From: an uncultured Frankineae bacterium | GTDB lineage: Bacteria > Actinomycetota > Actinomycetes > Mycobacteriales > SCTD01 | Reading direction: 5' to 3' | Assembly: GCA_902805775.1 (NCBI GenBank) | Contig: CADCUB010000052.1 | Span: 66,666-113,221, forward strand | DNA: 46,556 nucleotides | Shown: piece after piece, positions 1 through 12,618 of the stretch | How the letters are laid out: the number at the start of each line of letters is the position of its first letter | Numbering within the stretch: the stretch's first letter is position 1 | Position numbers and translations under genes: made by a program | The notes under the pieces: model-generated | Seen by the model: the letters and a program-made list of their open reading frames with translations, nothing else | What the model was told of the DNA's origin: nothing | Database searches by the model: none

Positions 1-498
1 ACCGCGCCGACCGAGGCGCCCGCGTCCGGCACGGTGGAGCAGGTCAGCGCGACCTTCAGCGACGCCGACCGGGCGGCCCGCGTCGTCGACCACGTGGTGG
101 AGGACAAGGGCGGCCGCCCCGACCTGGGAGATGCCTCGATCGTGGTGTCCGGTGGCCGTGGTGTCGGCGCGGCCGAGGGCTTCGGCATCATCGAGCAGCT
201 GGCCGACACCCTCGGCGCCGCCGTGGGCGCCTCCCGCGCGGCCACCGACGCGGGGTGGTACCCGCACCAGAACCAGGTCGGCCAGACCGGTCGCACCGTG
301 TCGCCGCAGCTGTACATCGCGGCCGGCATCTCCGGCGCCATCCAGCACCGCGCCGGCATGCAGACCAGCAAGACCATCGTGGCCATCAACAAGGACCCCG
401 AGGCGCCGATCTTCGAGCTGGCCGACTTCGGGCTGGTCGGTGACCTGTTCACCGTCGTCCCTCAGCTGACCGAGCAGATCGCCAAGCGCAAGGGGTAG
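1..498 (+). CDS. etfA: Electron transfer flavoprotein alpha subunit, C-terminal part (5' end outside window)
   Basis: This is the C-terminal ~165 residues of the ETF alpha subunit (FixB family). With EtfB it forms the FAD-carrying heterodimer that passes electrons from acyl-CoA dehydrogenases to the quinone pool. The frame is open from base 1, so the gene begins upstream of the window. The FAD-binding domain is clear: [10 protein letters not shown], then [11 protein letters not shown], then [27 protein letters not shown] and the closing [12 protein letters not shown]. The protein ends normally at a TAG, with no sign of decay. The order etfA (fixB), iscS, mnmA, MetE-like gene, ligA is the same as in Mycobacterium tuberculosis (Rv3028c down to Rv3014c). 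A 10-bp stem-loop begins 18 nt after the stop. Confidence 0.94.
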   Translation, partial: TAPTEAPASGTVEQVSATFSDADRAARVVDHVVEDKGGRPDLGDASIVVSGGRGVGAAEGFGIIEQLADTLGAAVGASRAATDAGWYPHQNQVGQTGRTVSPQLYIAAGISGAIQHRAGMQTSKTIVAINKDPEAPIFELADFGLVGDLFTVVPQLTEQIAKRKG

Positions 499-515
499 TC
501 CCCGCACGACCGTCC

Positions 516-550
516 GACGGCCCGGCCCTCCGAGGAGGCGCCGGGCCGTC
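516..550 (+). terminator. Strong stem-loop terminator after etfA
   Basis: GACGGCCCGG (516-525) is perfectly complementary to CCGGGCCGTC (541-550) across a 15-nt loop. It lies 18 nt after the etfA stop. There is no T tract, which is usual for stem-loop terminators in high-GC actinobacteria. The role is inferred from stem strength and position. Confidence 0.6.
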
Positions 551-601
551 GCGCGTCGCGGCGACGGGCGCGGGCGGACGGCGAGGTCCTCGCGTCACGG
601 C

Positions 602-607
602 TAGGCT
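602..607 (+). promoter_or_regulatory. Predicted -10 element for a leaderless iscS transcript
   Basis: TAGGCT matches the actinobacterial TANNNT -10. The GTG start of iscS at 615 follows after exactly 7 nt, so transcription would start at the first base of the start codon. No ribosome binding site lies between them. No convincing -35 is visible. Confidence 0.5.
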
Positions 608-614
608 CGACGGC

Positions 615-1799
615 GTGGCCTACCTCGACCATGCGGCCTCCACGCCCATGCTGCCCGAGGCCGTCGAGACGGTGACCGCCGCGGTGACCGCGGCCCTGTC
701 CGCGGCCGGCAACGCGTCGTCGCTGCACACCGCCGGACGGCACGCGCGCCGCGTCGTCGAGGAGTCCCGCGAGCGCCTGGCCGCGGCGGTGGGTGCCCGC
801 CCCTCCGAGGTCGTGTTCACGGGCAGCGGCACCGAGAGCGACAACCTGGCCGTCAAGGGGATCTGGTGGTCGCGCCGCGACGCCGACCCGCGCCGCACCC
901 GCATCCTGGCCAGCGCGGTGGAGCACCACGCGGTGCTCGACGCGGCGCAGTGGCTCGCCGACCACGAGGGCGCGACGGTCGAGTGGCTCGAGGTCGACGG
1001 GCAGGGGCGGGTGCACCCCGACGTCCTGCGCGAGGCCGTCGAGCGCGACCCCTCCGACGTCGCGCTGGTCAGCGTCATGTGGGCCAACAACGAGGTCGGC
1101 ACCGTGCAGCCGGTGCGCCGGCTCGCCGACGTCTGCCACGAGTTCGGGATCCCGATGCACAGCGACGCCGTGCAGGCCGTCGGCCAGCTGCACGTCGACG
1201 TCGCAGCCAGCGGGGTCGATGCGCTGACCCTCACCGGCCACAAGTTCGGCGGCCCGCTGGGCGTCGGCGCGCTGGTGCTGGGGCGCGAGGTGTCCTGCAC
1301 TCCGCTGCTGCACGGCGGCGGCCAGGAGCGCGACGTGCGCTCCGGCACCCTCGACACCCCGGCCGTGGCGGGGCTGGCGGTGGCGGCGGCCCTGGCCGTC
1401 GAGCGCCAGCCGGTGCTGCACGCCCGGCTGTCGGCCCTGCGCGACGAGCTGGTCCGACGGGTCTCGGAGGCGGTGCCCGGCGTGGTGCTGAACGGCGTGC
1501 CCGTCCCCTCGCCCGACCGGCTGCCCGGCAACGCCCACTTCTCGTTCCCCGACTGCGAGGGCGACTCGCTCCTGCTGCTGCTCGACGCCCGGGGCGTCGA
1601 GGTGTCCACCGGCTCCGCGTGCTCCGCGGGAGTGGCCCGGCCCTCGCACGTCCTGCTCGCCATGGGGGCCGACGAGGACCTCGCCCGCAGCTCCCTGCGC
1701 TTCTCCCTCGGCCACACCTCGACCGCGGCCGACGTCGACGCCCTCGTGGAGGTCCTGCCGTCGGTCGTCGAGCGGGCCCGCCGGGCCGTCCTGCGGTGA
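615..1799 (+). CDS. iscS: Cysteine desulfurase (IscS/NifS family)
   Basis: This PLP enzyme takes sulfur from L-cysteine, giving alanine and a persulfide used for Fe-S clusters and tRNA thiolation. Its 394 residues are the usual family length. The N-terminus YLDHAASTP is typical. SAVEHHAVL supplies the PLP-stacking histidine, NNEVGTVQP and [10 protein letters not shown] the cofactor contacts, and [10 protein letters not shown] the PLP lysine (about K210). The catalytic cysteine is in [14 protein letters not shown] (about C336). The GTG start is supported by the conserved N-terminus and by a -10 element 7 nt upstream, which suggests leaderless translation. The stop overlaps the start of mnmA (GTGA), so the sulfur donor and the tRNA thiolase that uses it are translationally coupled. 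Confidence 0.95.
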   Translation: MAYLDHAASTPMLPEAVETVTAAVTAALSAAGNASSLHTAGRHARRVVEESRERLAAAVGARPSEVVFTGSGTESDNLAVKGIWWSRRDADPRRTRILASAVEHHAVLDAAQWLADHEGATVEWLEVDGQGRVHPDVLREAVERDPSDVALVSVMWANNEVGTVQPVRRLADVCHEFGIPMHSDAVQAVGQLHVDVAASGVDALTLTGHKFGGPLGVGALVLGREVSCTPLLHGGGQERDVRSGTLDTPAVAGLAVAAALAVERQPVLHARLSALRDELVRRVSEAVPGVVLNGVPVPSPDRLPGNAHFSFPDCEGDSLLLLLDARGVEVSTGSACSAGVARPSHVLLAMGADEDLARSSLRFSLGHTSTAADVDALVEVLPSVVERARRAVLR

Positions 1800-2848
1800 G
1801 GCTGCTCGCCGCGCTGTCCGGCGGGGTCGACTCCGCGGTGGCCGCCGCCCTCGCCGTCGAGGCCGGGCACGACGTCACCGCCGTGCACCTCGCCCTGTCC
1901 ACCGCGCCCGCGACCCTGCGCACGGGCTCGCGCGGCTGCTGCTCCAAGGAGGACGCCCGCGACGCCGGCCGGGTGGCCGACGTGCTCGGGCTGCCGTTCT
2001 ACGTCTGGGACCTCGCCGCGCGGTTCCGCGCGGAGGTCGTCGACGACTTCGTCGCCGAGTACGCCGCCGGCCGCACGCCGAACCCGTGCCTGCGGTGCAA
2101 CGAGAAGATCAAGTTCGCCGCGGTGCTCGACCGGGCGCTCGCCCTGGGCTTCGACGCCGTCGTGACCGGCCACCACGCCCGCCTGGCCGACGGCGTCCTG
2201 CGGCGGTCCGTCGACCGCGCCAAGGACCAGTCGTACGTCCTCGCCGTCCTGACGCCCGCGCAGCTCGCGGGCACCGTGCTGCCGCTCGGCGGGCTGACCA
2301 AGGCGCAGGTCCGGGCGCACGCCGCGGAGCGGGGGCTCGGCGTCGCCGACAAGCCCGACAGCTCCGACGTCTGCTTCATCGCCGACGGCGACACCGCCGG
2401 CTTCCTGCGCTCGCGGCTGGGAGCGCAGCCCGGGCCGGTGGTCGACGCCCTCACCGGCGCCGTCGTCGGCCGCCACGACGGGGCGTACGCCTTCACCGTC
2501 GGTCAGCGCCGCGGCCTGTCCCTCACGACCCCGGCAGCCGACGGCCGCCCGCGCTACGTCCTGGGGCTCGAGCCGGTCAGCTCCACCGTCACGGTCGGGC
2601 CGCGCGAGGCGCTCGAGGTCGAGGAGGTGCGGGCCCAGCGCCCGCGTGCCCTCACGGCGCTGGACCTCCCGCTCTCGTGCGAGGTGCAGCTGCAGGCGCA
2701 CGGCCGGCCGCACCCCTGCACCGTCGCAGCGGACGGCGACGGCTGGCGCATCTCGCTCGCCTCGCGCGTCACGCGTCCGGCCGCCGGGCAGGCGGCCGTG
2801 CTGTACGACGGCGACCGCGTGCTCGGCAGCGCCACGGTCAGCGGCTGA
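1796..2848 (+). CDS. mnmA: tRNA-specific 2-thiouridylase MnmA
   Basis: MnmA adenylates and thiolates U34 at the wobble position of tRNA-Lys, -Glu and -Gln, using persulfide sulfur delivered from IscS. The PP-loop SGGVDS is at residues 8-13. The catalytic pair is visible: [12 protein letters not shown] with C98 and C101, and [11 protein letters not shown] with C193. The central part has TGHHARL and the later VGQRRGL. At 350 residues it is full length. The GTG start at 1796 overlaps the iscS stop by 4 bp and places the PP-loop at the correct distance from the N-terminus. Longer frame extensions upstream run inside iscS and are not credible. Context and motifs agree, so confidence is high. Confidence 0.97.
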   Translation: MRLLAALSGGVDSAVAAALAVEAGHDVTAVHLALSTAPATLRTGSRGCCSKEDARDAGRVADVLGLPFYVWDLAARFRAEVVDDFVAEYAAGRTPNPCLRCNEKIKFAAVLDRALALGFDAVVTGHHARLADGVLRRSVDRAKDQSYVLAVLTPAQLAGTVLPLGGLTKAQVRAHAAERGLGVADKPDSSDVCFIADGDTAGFLRSRLGAQPGPVVDALTGAVVGRHDGAYAFTVGQRRGLSLTTPAADGRPRYVLGLEPVSSTVTVGPREALEVEEVRAQRPRALTALDLPLSCEVQLQAHGRPHPCTVAADGDGWRISLASRVTRPAAGQAAVLYDGDRVLGSATVSG

Positions 2849-2851
2849 CCC

Positions 2852-6012
<3,161 letters not shown>

Positions 6013-6081
6013 GGACGTGGACGAGCCGGTCGGCAGGTCGGTGTCGTCGTCAGTGACGTCGCTGTCGCCGGCCTGCTGCGC

Positions 6082-7827
6082 TCAGGTGGCCGTGACGATG
6101 TCCCCCGCCGCCAGGCGGGCGGCGTCGGCGCTCGCGTCGTCGGGCTGCTCCTGCGAGTCGCGCTCGGCGGCCACGCGCCGCTGGTAGTGGCTGACCTCCT
6201 TGGCGACCTGCTCCTCGTCCCAGCCCAGGACGCCGGCCATCAGGCGGGCTGCCGGCTCGGCGCAGGCCAGGCCGCGGTCCCACGTCTCGATCGACAGCCG
6301 GGTGCGGCGGGCCAGGACGTCGTCGAGGTGGCGCGCCCCCTCGTGCGAGGCGGCGTAGACCACCTCCACGCGCAGGTAGTCCTCGCTGCCCTCCAGCGGC
6401 TCGCCGAGCGAGGGGTCGTCGGCGACGAGCGCGAGCAGGTCGGTGATCAGCGTGCCCTGCCGGCGCAGCAGGTGCTCGATGCGCGCCACGTGCAGCCCGG
6501 ACTGCGCGGCCAGGACGTGCCGCTGGTTCCACATCGCCGCGAAGCCCTCCGCGCCGACCAGCGGCACGCGGTCGGTCACCGAGTCGGGGACCTTGCCGTC
6601 GAGCGCCCGCGCGGCCTCGTCGACGGCGTCCTGCGCCATGACGCGGTAGGTCGTGTACTTGCCGCCCGCGACGACGACGAGCCCCGGAGCCGGGTGGGCG
6701 ACGACGTGCTCGCGGGACAGCTTGCTCGTCGCGTCCGACTCGCCGGACAGCAGCGGCCGCAGCCCGGCGTAGACGCCCTCGACGTCGGCGTGCGTCAGGG
6801 GGGTGCGCAGGACGTCGTTGACGCGCTCGAGGATGTAGTCGATGTCACGGGCGGTCGCCGCCGGATGGGCCTTGTCGTGCGACCAGGGCGTGTCGGTCGT
6901 CCCGACGATCCAGTGGCGGCCCCACGGGATGACGAACAGCACGCTCTTCTCGGTGCGCAGGATCAGACCGGTCGTCGACTGGATGCGGTCGCGCGGGACC
7001 ACCAGGTGGACGCCCTTGCTGGCCTGCACCTTGATCTGCCCGCGCTCGGCGACCATGCCCTGCGTGTCGTCGGTCCAGACGCCGGTGGCGTTGATGACCT
7101 GCGAGGCCCGCACGTCGAAGTCGCGGCCGGTCTCGAGGTCGCGCAGCCGCGCACCGGTCACCCGCTCGCCCTCGCGCAGGAAGCGGACGACCCGCACCCG
7201 GTTGGCGCACAGCACGCCGTACGCCGCGGCCGTCCGCGCGATCATCATGACGTGCCGCGCGTCGTCGATCTGCCCGTCGTAGTACTGGATCGCGCCGGTC
7301 AGGCTCGACTTCTTCAGGCACGGCGCCTCGCGCAGCGCCCGTCGGCGGCTCATGTGCTTGTGCACCGGCATGCCGCGGGCGCGCCCGGCGCCGACCATCG
7401 CCATCACGTCGTAGAGGGCGATGCCGGCGCCGACGTACGGCCGCTCCCACCCGCGGTGGCGCAGGGGGTAGAGGAACGGCACCGGACGGGCGAGGTGCGG
7501 CGCCAGCCGGTCGAGGTGCAGACCGCGCTCCTTGAGCGCCTCCTTGACCAGCGCGAAGTCGAGCATCTCGAGGTAGCGCAGGCCGCCGTGCAGCAGCTTG
7601 CTCGAGCGGCTCGAGGTGCCGCTGGCCCAGTCGCGGGCCTCGACCATGCCGACCCGCAGGCCCCGGGTGACCGCGTCGAGCGCGCAGCCGGTGCCCACGA
7701 CGCCGCCACCCACGACCAGGACGTCGAGCCCGCCGGCCTGCATGTCGGCCATCGCCTGCTCCCGCGACTGCGGGGACAGCGCGCCGGTGCGGGTCGCCGT
7801 GCTCGACAGCCGGAGGTCGGGGCTCAT
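6082..7827 (-). CDS. glpD: Glycerol-3-phosphate dehydrogenase, FAD-dependent (aerobic)
   Basis: GlpD oxidises sn-glycerol-3-phosphate to dihydroxyacetone phosphate at the membrane and feeds electrons to quinone. The FAD dinucleotide-binding loop [17 protein letters not shown] begins near residue 36. It is followed by the family motifs [16 protein letters not shown], the FAD-contact stretch [23 protein letters not shown] and [18 protein letters not shown]-terminal helical domain typical of GlpD closes the 581-residue protein. The ATG start at 7827 overlaps the glpK stop (ATGA), so the two enzymes are translationally coupled. No glycerol facilitator gene (glpF) is in the window. Confidence 0.95.
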   Translation of the reverse strand: MSPDLRLSSTATRTGALSPQSREQAMADMQAGGLDVLVVGGGVVGTGCALDAVTRGLRVGMVEARDWASGTSSRSSKLLHGGLRYLEMLDFALVKEALKERGLHLDRLAPHLARPVPFLYPLRHRGWERPYVGAGIALYDVMAMVGAGRARGMPVHKHMSRRRALREAPCLKKSSLTGAIQYYDGQIDDARHVMMIARTAAAYGVLCANRVRVVRFLREGERVTGARLRDLETGRDFDVRASQVINATGVWTDDTQGMVAERGQIKVQASKGVHLVVPRDRIQSTTGLILRTEKSVLFVIPWGRHWIVGTTDTPWSHDKAHPAATARDIDYILERVNDVLRTPLTHADVEGVYAGLRPLLSGESDATSKLSREHVVAHPAPGLVVVAGGKYTTYRVMAQDAVDEAARALDGKVPDSVTDRVPLVGAEGFAAMWNQRHVLAAQSGLHVARIEHLLRRQGTLITDLLALVADDPSLGEPLEGSEDYLRVEVVYAASHEGARHLDDVLARRTRLSIETWDRGLACAEPAARLMAGVLGWDEEQVAKEVSHYQRRVAAERDSQEQPDDASADAARLAAGDIVTAT

Positions 7828-9341
7828 TCGACGTCCACCCAGTCGAGGGTGCGTTGCACGGCCTTCTTCCAGCCGGCGTAGCCCTCCTCGCGCCTGCCCT
7901 CGTCCCACTGGGGCGTCCAGCGCTCGTCCTCGTTCCAGTTCGCGGCGAGCTCGTCGGTGTCCTTCCAGAACCCGACCGCCAGTCCGGCGGCGTACGCCGC
8001 GCCCAGCGCCGTCGTCTCCGCGACGACCGGCTTGCTCACCGGCACGCCGAGGATGTCGGCCTGCAGCTGCATGCACAGCTTGTTGGCCGTCACGCCGCCG
8101 TCGACCTTGAGCACGTCGAGGTCGACGCCGGAGTCCTTGGCCATCGCCTCGACGACGTCGCGGCTCTGGTAGCAGATCGCCTCCAGGGTGGCCCGTGCGA
8201 GGTGCGCGTTGCTGTTGAAGCGCGAGAGCCCGACGATCGCGCCGCGGGCGTCCGAGCGCCAGTAGGGCGCGAACAGCCCGGAGAAGGCGGGCACGAAGTA
8301 GATGCCGCCGTTGTCGTCGACCTGGCTCGCCAGCGACTCGCTCTGCGAGGCGCCGCTGATGATGCCGAGCTGGTCGCGCAGCCACTGCACGGCCGAGCCG
8401 GTGACCGCGATCGAGCCCTCGAGCGCGTAGACCGGCTTCGAGCCGGCGAGCTGGTAGCACACCGTCGTGAGCAGACCGGCCTTCGAGCGGACGAGCTCCT
8501 CGCCGGTGTTGAGCAGCATGAAGTTGCCGGTGCCGTAGGTGTTCTTGGCCTGGCCCGGGGCGAAGCAGACCTGGCCGACCGTGGCGGCCTGCTGGTCGCC
8601 CAGCACTCCGGTCAGCGGCACGTCCCCGCCCAGCGGGCCCTTGACCCGGATCACCCCGAAGCCCTCGCGGTCCGAGGACGGCCGGATGGTCGGCAGCATC
8701 GAGCGGGGGATGCCGAAGAAGCCGAGCAGCTCGTCGTCCCAGTCGAGCGTCTCGAGGTCCATGAGCATCGTGCGGCTGGCGTTGGTGACGTCGGTGACGT
8801 GCAGTCCGCCCTCGACCCCGCCGGTGAGGTTCCAGGTGAGCCAGGTGTCGGTGTTGCCGAAGACCGCGTCGCCCCGCTCGGCTGCAGCGCGCACGCCGTC
8901 GACGTTCTCGAGGATCCACTGCACCTTGCCGGCGGAGAAGTACGTCGCCGGCGGCAGGCCGGCCTTCTGGCGGATGACGTCGCCCTTGCCCTCGCGCTCG
9001 AGCGCCGAGGCGATGCGGTCGGTGCGGGTGTCCTGCCAGACGATCGCGTTGTAGTACGGACGGCCCGTCCTGCGGTCCCAGACGACGGCGGTCTCGCGCT
9101 GGTTGGTGATGCCGCAGGCGGCCAGGTCGGACGCGGACAGGCTCTTGCTGTCCATCGCACTGCGCACCACCGAGACGGTGCGCTCCCAGATCTCCACCGG
9201 GTTGTGCTCGACCCAGCCCGCTCTCGGCAGGATCTGCTCGTGCTCGAGCTGGTACTTGCCCTGCTCGTTCCCCTCGTGGTCGAAGATCATGAAGCGAGTG
9301 CTGGTCGTGCCCTGGTCCACTGCTCCCACGAAGTCAGCCAC
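7824..9341 (-). CDS. glpK: Glycerol kinase
   Basis: GlpK phosphorylates glycerol with ATP to give sn-glycerol-3-phosphate, the substrate of the adjacent GlpD. The protein is 505 residues, normal for the FGGY kinase family. The N-terminal phosphate loop [13 protein letters not shown], the glycerol-contacting [32 protein letters not shown] (ATP site) and the C-terminal [19 protein letters not shown] are all present. The GTG start is preceded on the minus strand by GAGGAG at a suitable distance. A promoter with 17-bp spacing lies about 85 nt upstream. The neighbouring glpD makes this a glycerol catabolic operon. Confidence 0.97.
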   Translation of the reverse strand: MADFVGAVDQGTTSTRFMIFDHEGNEQGKYQLEHEQILPRAGWVEHNPVEIWERTVSVVRSAMDSKSLSASDLAACGITNQRETAVVWDRRTGRPYYNAIVWQDTRTDRIASALEREGKGDVIRQKAGLPPATYFSAGKVQWILENVDGVRAAAERGDAVFGNTDTWLTWNLTGGVEGGLHVTDVTNASRTMLMDLETLDWDDELLGFFGIPRSMLPTIRPSSDREGFGVIRVKGPLGGDVPLTGVLGDQQAATVGQVCFAPGQAKNTYGTGNFMLLNTGEELVRSKAGLLTTVCYQLAGSKPVYALEGSIAVTGSAVQWLRDQLGIISGASQSESLASQVDDNGGIYFVPAFSGLFAPYWRSDARGAIVGLSRFNSNAHLARATLEAICYQSRDVVEAMAKDSGVDLDVLKVDGGVTANKLCMQLQADILGVPVSKPVVAETTALGAAYAAGLAVGFWKDTDELAANWNEDERWTPQWDEGRREEGYAGWKKAVQRTLDWVDVE

Positions 9342-9427
9342 GGGTCCACTCCTCGGTCGGACGTCGTCACGGCCGGTCAGTCGCGCACGGTCCGGAGGAT
9401 CCCTGTCAGGTCACCAGGCGTCGGCGC

Positions 9428-9456
9428 ACGGTATGAGTCAGCGGGCGGTGGCGCAA
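9428..9456 (-). promoter_or_regulatory. Predicted glpKD promoter
   Basis: On the minus strand TTGCGC (9456-9451) and TACCGT (9433-9428) are separated by 17 bp, an ideal vegetative-sigma layout. Transcription would start near 9421, leaving a leader of about 80 nt before the glpK GTG at 9341. No operator palindrome was recognised. Confidence 0.5.
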
Positions 9457-9552
9457 GGCCGGTTCGACCCGGGTGCCCGCCGCGCAGTGACGCAGGTCAC
9501 CGGCGTCGGCCGTCGGCGGGTCGGCCCCGGCCCTCGGGTGCGGGGGGTGTCC

Positions 9553-10221
9553 TCACGGCACCGGCACGCCCGCGTCGGCGACACCGGCCACGGTCGCGGC
9601 GATGCCGGCCAGGTGGGTCAGGCGCAGGACCTCCGACGCCCGGAAGCGCGGTCCGCCGGGTCGTCCCAGCAGCACCGCCCGGTCGGGGGAGCCCACCGGC
9701 GCGGCGGCCAGCTCCGTGCCGAGCGCGTCCCAGCGCTCCGGCACCCAGGCCGCGCGGCGGTCGAGCCGGCGGGCCCGCGGCAGCGGCAGCCACGGCAGGT
9801 CGAGCCCGTCGACGTCGGGGGCGCCGGGGCTGGCGTCCAGCACGCGCGGGCCGGCCTCGAGCAGCAGCGCCCAGCCGGCCCGGAAGACCCCGGGAGCGTG
9901 GGCCACCAGCAGCGACGGGCCGTCGGCGGGGGAGGCCGCGAGCGCGTCGACCAGCTCGAGGTCGCGGTGCAGGTCGCCCGCACCGTGGTAGGGCCGCAGC
10001 GACTCCACGACGACGCCGGGGACGCGCTGCGCCGCCGTGATCAGGGTGTCGGCCAGGCCGCCGGTCGGCAGCGCGACGACGAGGTCGTCGACGGCCCCGT
10101 CGGGACCGCGCTCGACGACGTCGAGGCTGAGGATGTCGCCGCCCGCCTCGCCCAGGGCGGTCGCGACGGCTCCCAGCATGCCGGGACGGTCCGGCAGGAC
10201 CACCCGCAGCAGGTACGACAT
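9553..10221 (-). CDS. ACT-domain protein of unknown role, divergent from gatC
   Basis: This 222-residue protein opens with an ACT domain (YLLRVVLPDRPGMLGAVATA, then GGDILSLDVVERG, residues ~1-75), a fold that usually binds amino acids and regulates enzymes. The rest resembles a degenerate GAF-like or nucleotide-type sensory region but carries no motif I can name (AVLLGRPGGPRFRASEVLRL near the end). The ATG at 10221 has a strong AGGAGG 5 nt upstream on the minus strand. The frame continues open upstream but would run into the divergent promoter of gatC. The position opposite gatC suggests, but does not prove, a link with glutamine or asparagine sensing. Confidence 0.75.
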   Translation of the reverse strand: MSYLLRVVLPDRPGMLGAVATALGEAGGDILSLDVVERGPDGAVDDLVVALPTGGLADTLITAAQRVPGVVVESLRPYHGAGDLHRDLELVDALAASPADGPSLLVAHAPGVFRAGWALLLEAGPRVLDASPGAPDVDGLDLPWLPLPRARRLDRRAAWVPERWDALGTELAAAPVGSPDRAVLLGRPGGPRFRASEVLRLTHLAGIAATVAGVADAGVPVP

Positions 10222-10325
10222 GGCCCGCCTCCTGTTCCCCGGGTCGCCCGGCGCCCGACCAGTGTCGCTGCCGCCGGTTGCGCAGCGGTTGCGTCGCCGT
10301 GACGGCTGCCGTCGGCGGCGGTCCC

Positions 10326-10331
10326 TAGACT
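10326..10331 (+). promoter_or_regulatory. Predicted -10 element of the gatCAB operon
   Basis: TAGACT fits the TANNNT consensus and lies 43 nt before the gatC ATG at 10375. A start near 10338 would leave a leader that carries a ribosome binding site (ACAGGAG just upstream of the ATG). The -35 is not convincing. Confidence 0.4.
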
Positions 10332-10374
10332 CGGACGACCCCTCGACCACCGCCCGGACCGGGACAGGAGCCGC

Positions 10375-10677
10375 ATGCCCGAGATCACCCGCGAGGAGGT
10401 CGCGCACCTCGCGCGGCTGTCGCGGCTCGCCCTCGACGACGCCGAGCTCGACGGCCTGGCCGCGCAGCTCGACGTCATCCTCGCGGCCGTCGCGCAGATC
10501 TCGCAGGTGACCGACGCCGCCGACGTCCCGCCGACGACCCACGCGGTGCCGCTCGAGAACGTCACGCGGCCCGACGTCGTGCGCCCGTCCCTCCGGCGCG
10601 AGGACGTGCTCGCCGGAGCCCCCGCCGCCGAGGACGGGCGCTTCCGGGTGCCGCGGATCCTCGACGACTCGGCCTGA
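10375..10677 (+). CDS. gatC: Aspartyl/glutamyl-tRNA(Asn/Gln) amidotransferase subunit C
   Basis: GatC is the small belt subunit that holds GatA and GatB together in the complex making Gln-tRNA(Gln), and often Asn-tRNA(Asn), from the mis-charged precursor. The 100 residues match the family. They open with [17 protein letters not shown], then [29 protein letters not shown] with the conserved proline stretch, and end [17 protein letters not shown] upstream of the ATG is a good ribosome binding site. gatA follows 2 nt after the stop. Confidence 0.97.
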   Translation: MPEITREEVAHLARLSRLALDDAELDGLAAQLDVILAAVAQISQVTDAADVPPTTHAVPLENVTRPDVVRPSLRREDVLAGAPAAEDGRFRVPRILDDSA

Positions 10678-10679
10678 CG

Positions 10680-12170
10680 ATGACCGACCTGACCCGCCTC
10701 ACCGCCGTCGAGACGGCCGCCGCCGTCGCGAGCAGGGACGTCAGCGCCGTCGAGGTCGCCCGGGCCCACCTCGACCGGATCGCCGCCGTCGACGGCGCCG
10801 TGCACGCCTTCCTGCACGTCGACGCCGACGGCGCCCTGGCGCAGGCGGCCCGCGTGGACGCGGGCGAGGTGACCGGGCCGCTCGCCGGGGTCCCGCTCGC
10901 CCTCAAGGACGTGATCGTCACCCGGGGCGTCCCCACGACGGTCGGGTCGCGGATCCTCGAGGGCTGGCGGCCGCCCTACGACGCGACCGTCACGACCCGG
11001 CTGCGGGACGCCGGCGTGGTGGTGCTCGGCAAGACCAACATGGACGAGTTCGCGATGGGCTCGTCCACCGAGCACAGCGCCTACGGCCCGACGCACAACC
11101 CCTGGGACCTCACCCGGACGCCGGGCGGCAGCGGCGGCGGCTCGGCCGCGGCGGTGGCGGCGTACGAAGCGCCGCTGGGCGTCGGCACCGACACCGGCGG
11201 CTCGATCCGCCAGCCCGCGTCGGTCACCGGCACGGTCGGGGTCAAGCCGACCTACGGAGGGGTCTCGCGCTTCGGGCTCGTCGCGTTCTCCAGCTCGCTG
11301 GACCAGGCCGGTCCGTGCGCCCGCACCGTGCTCGACGCCGCGCTGCTGCACGAGGCGATCGGCGGGCACGACCCGGCCGACTCGACCTCGATCGACGCGC
11401 CCGTCCCGCCGGTGGTGGAGGCGGCCCGCCGCGCGTCGGTGCAGGGCCTGCGGGTCGCCGTCGTGCGCGAGCTCACGGGCGAGGGCTACGAGGCGGGGGT
11501 GCAGGAGCGCTTCGACGAGGCCGTCGCGCTGCTGTCCGAGCTCGGCGCCACGGTGACCGAGGTGAGCTGCCCCCACTTCGTGCACGCCCTGCCGGCCTAC
11601 TACCTCATCGCGCCGTCGGAGGCGTCGTCGAACCTCGCGCGCTTCGACAGCGTCCGCTACGGCCTGCGGGTCGGCGACGACGGCGACCGCTCGCTCGAGG
11701 AGGTCATGTCGCTCACCCGCGACGCGGGGTTCGGCGCCGAGGTCAAGCGCCGGATCATCCTCGGCACCTACGCCCTGTCGAGCGGCTACTACGACGCCTA
11801 CTACGGCCAGGCGCAGAAGGTCCGCACGCTCATCACGCGCGACTTCACCGCCGCCTTCGAGCAGGCCGACGTCCTGGTGTCGCCAGCCTCGCCGGGCGTC
11901 GCCTTCCCGCTCGGCGCCAAGCTCGACGACCCGCTCGCGATGTACCGCCAGGACCTCGCGACCATCCCGTCGAACCTCTACGGCGGCCCGGCGATGTCGC
12001 TGCCGGTGGGGCTGTCCGAGGGCCTGCCGGTGGGGCTGCAGGTCATGGCGCCCACCATGCGCGACGACCTGCTCTACCAGGTGGGCGGCGCGCTCGAGGC
12101 CGCCCTGCACGACCGATGGGGCGGGCCGCTGCTCGCGTCCGCACCCGAGCTGGAGGCTGCACGTGCCTGA
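10680..12170 (+). CDS. gatA: Aspartyl/glutamyl-tRNA amidotransferase subunit A (glutaminase)
   Basis: GatA hydrolyses glutamine and channels ammonia to GatB. The amidase-signature Ser-cisSer-Lys catalytic triad can be placed: K76 in [12 protein letters not shown]151 in [12 protein letters not shown] and S175 in [13 protein letters not shown]. These positions match well-studied GatA proteins closely. The length, 496 residues, is normal. ATG at 10680 follows gatC by 2 nt. The last 8 nt overlap the start of the SRPBCC gene rather than gatB, so an extra gene splits this operon. Confidence 0.97.
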   Translation: MTDLTRLTAVETAAAVASRDVSAVEVARAHLDRIAAVDGAVHAFLHVDADGALAQAARVDAGEVTGPLAGVPLALKDVIVTRGVPTTVGSRILEGWRPPYDATVTTRLRDAGVVVLGKTNMDEFAMGSSTEHSAYGPTHNPWDLTRTPGGSGGGSAAAVAAYEAPLGVGTDTGGSIRQPASVTGTVGVKPTYGGVSRFGLVAFSSSLDQAGPCARTVLDAALLHEAIGGHDPADSTSIDAPVPPVVEAARRASVQGLRVAVVRELTGEGYEAGVQERFDEAVALLSELGATVTEVSCPHFVHALPAYYLIAPSEASSNLARFDSVRYGLRVGDDGDRSLEEVMSLTRDAGFGAEVKRRIILGTYALSSGYYDAYYGQAQKVRTLITRDFTAAFEQADVLVSPASPGVAFPLGAKLDDPLAMYRQDLATIPSNLYGGPAMSLPVGLSEGLPVGLQVMAPTMRDDLLYQVGGALEAALHDRWGGPLLASAPELEAARA

Positions 12171-12618
12171 CCTGTTCTCCGTCAGCGTCGAGCGGGTCGT
12201 CCCGGCCTCGCCGCAGGAGGTCTTCGACCTGCTCGCCGACGCGCGCCGCCACCCCGAGATCGACGGGGGCGGCTCGGTCCGCGAGGCGGTCGACGCCCCC
12301 GACCGGCTGCACCGCGGCGCCCGCTTCGGCATGCGCATGCACATGGGCGGGCCCTACTCCATGACCAGCACGGTCATCGAGTTCGAGGAGCAGCGCCGGA
12401 TCGCCTGGCAGCCACGGCCGACGCGGTCGCTGTTCGCGACGGTGATCGGCGGGCGGGTGTGGCGCTACGAGCTGACGCCGGTCGAGGGCGGCACCCTGGT
12501 GCGCCAGACCTGGGACATCCGGTCGGAGCGCTTCCCGCCGGCCCTGCTGGCCTACCGGTGGCGAGCCAGGCAGGACATGGAGCAGACGCTCGTCCGCCTG
12601 GAGGAGCGGTTCCGGTGA
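12163..12618 (+). CDS. SRPBCC (START-like) family protein inserted between gatA and gatB
   Basis: This 151-residue protein has the layout of the SRPBCC/polyketide-cyclase fold, a helix-grip that binds hydrophobic ligands. The N-terminal strand and helix [19 protein letters not shown], the [13 protein letters not shown] segment and a C-terminal helix after [13 protein letters not shown] support this. The GTG start overlaps gatA by 8 nt and has TGGAGG upstream. The stop overlaps the gatB start (GTGA). Tight coupling on both sides means it is made in step with the amidotransferase, yet the fold has no known part in tRNA amidation. The ligand and function are unknown. A Toxin_10-like or Aha1-like subfamily cannot be excluded. 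Confidence 0.8.
   Translation: MPDLFSVSVERVVPASPQEVFDLLADARRHPEIDGGGSVREAVDAPDRLHRGARFGMRMHMGGPYSMTSTVIEFEEQRRIAWQPRPTRSLFATVIGGRVWRYELTPVEGGTLVRQTWDIRSERFPPALLAYRWRARQDMEQTLVRLEERFR

Noticed and set aside
462..1715. Long minus-strand frame opposite iscS
   Set aside because: Low-complexity Gly/Ala/Arg/His composition and no family motif. It is the antisense shadow of a certain gene in GC-rich DNA.
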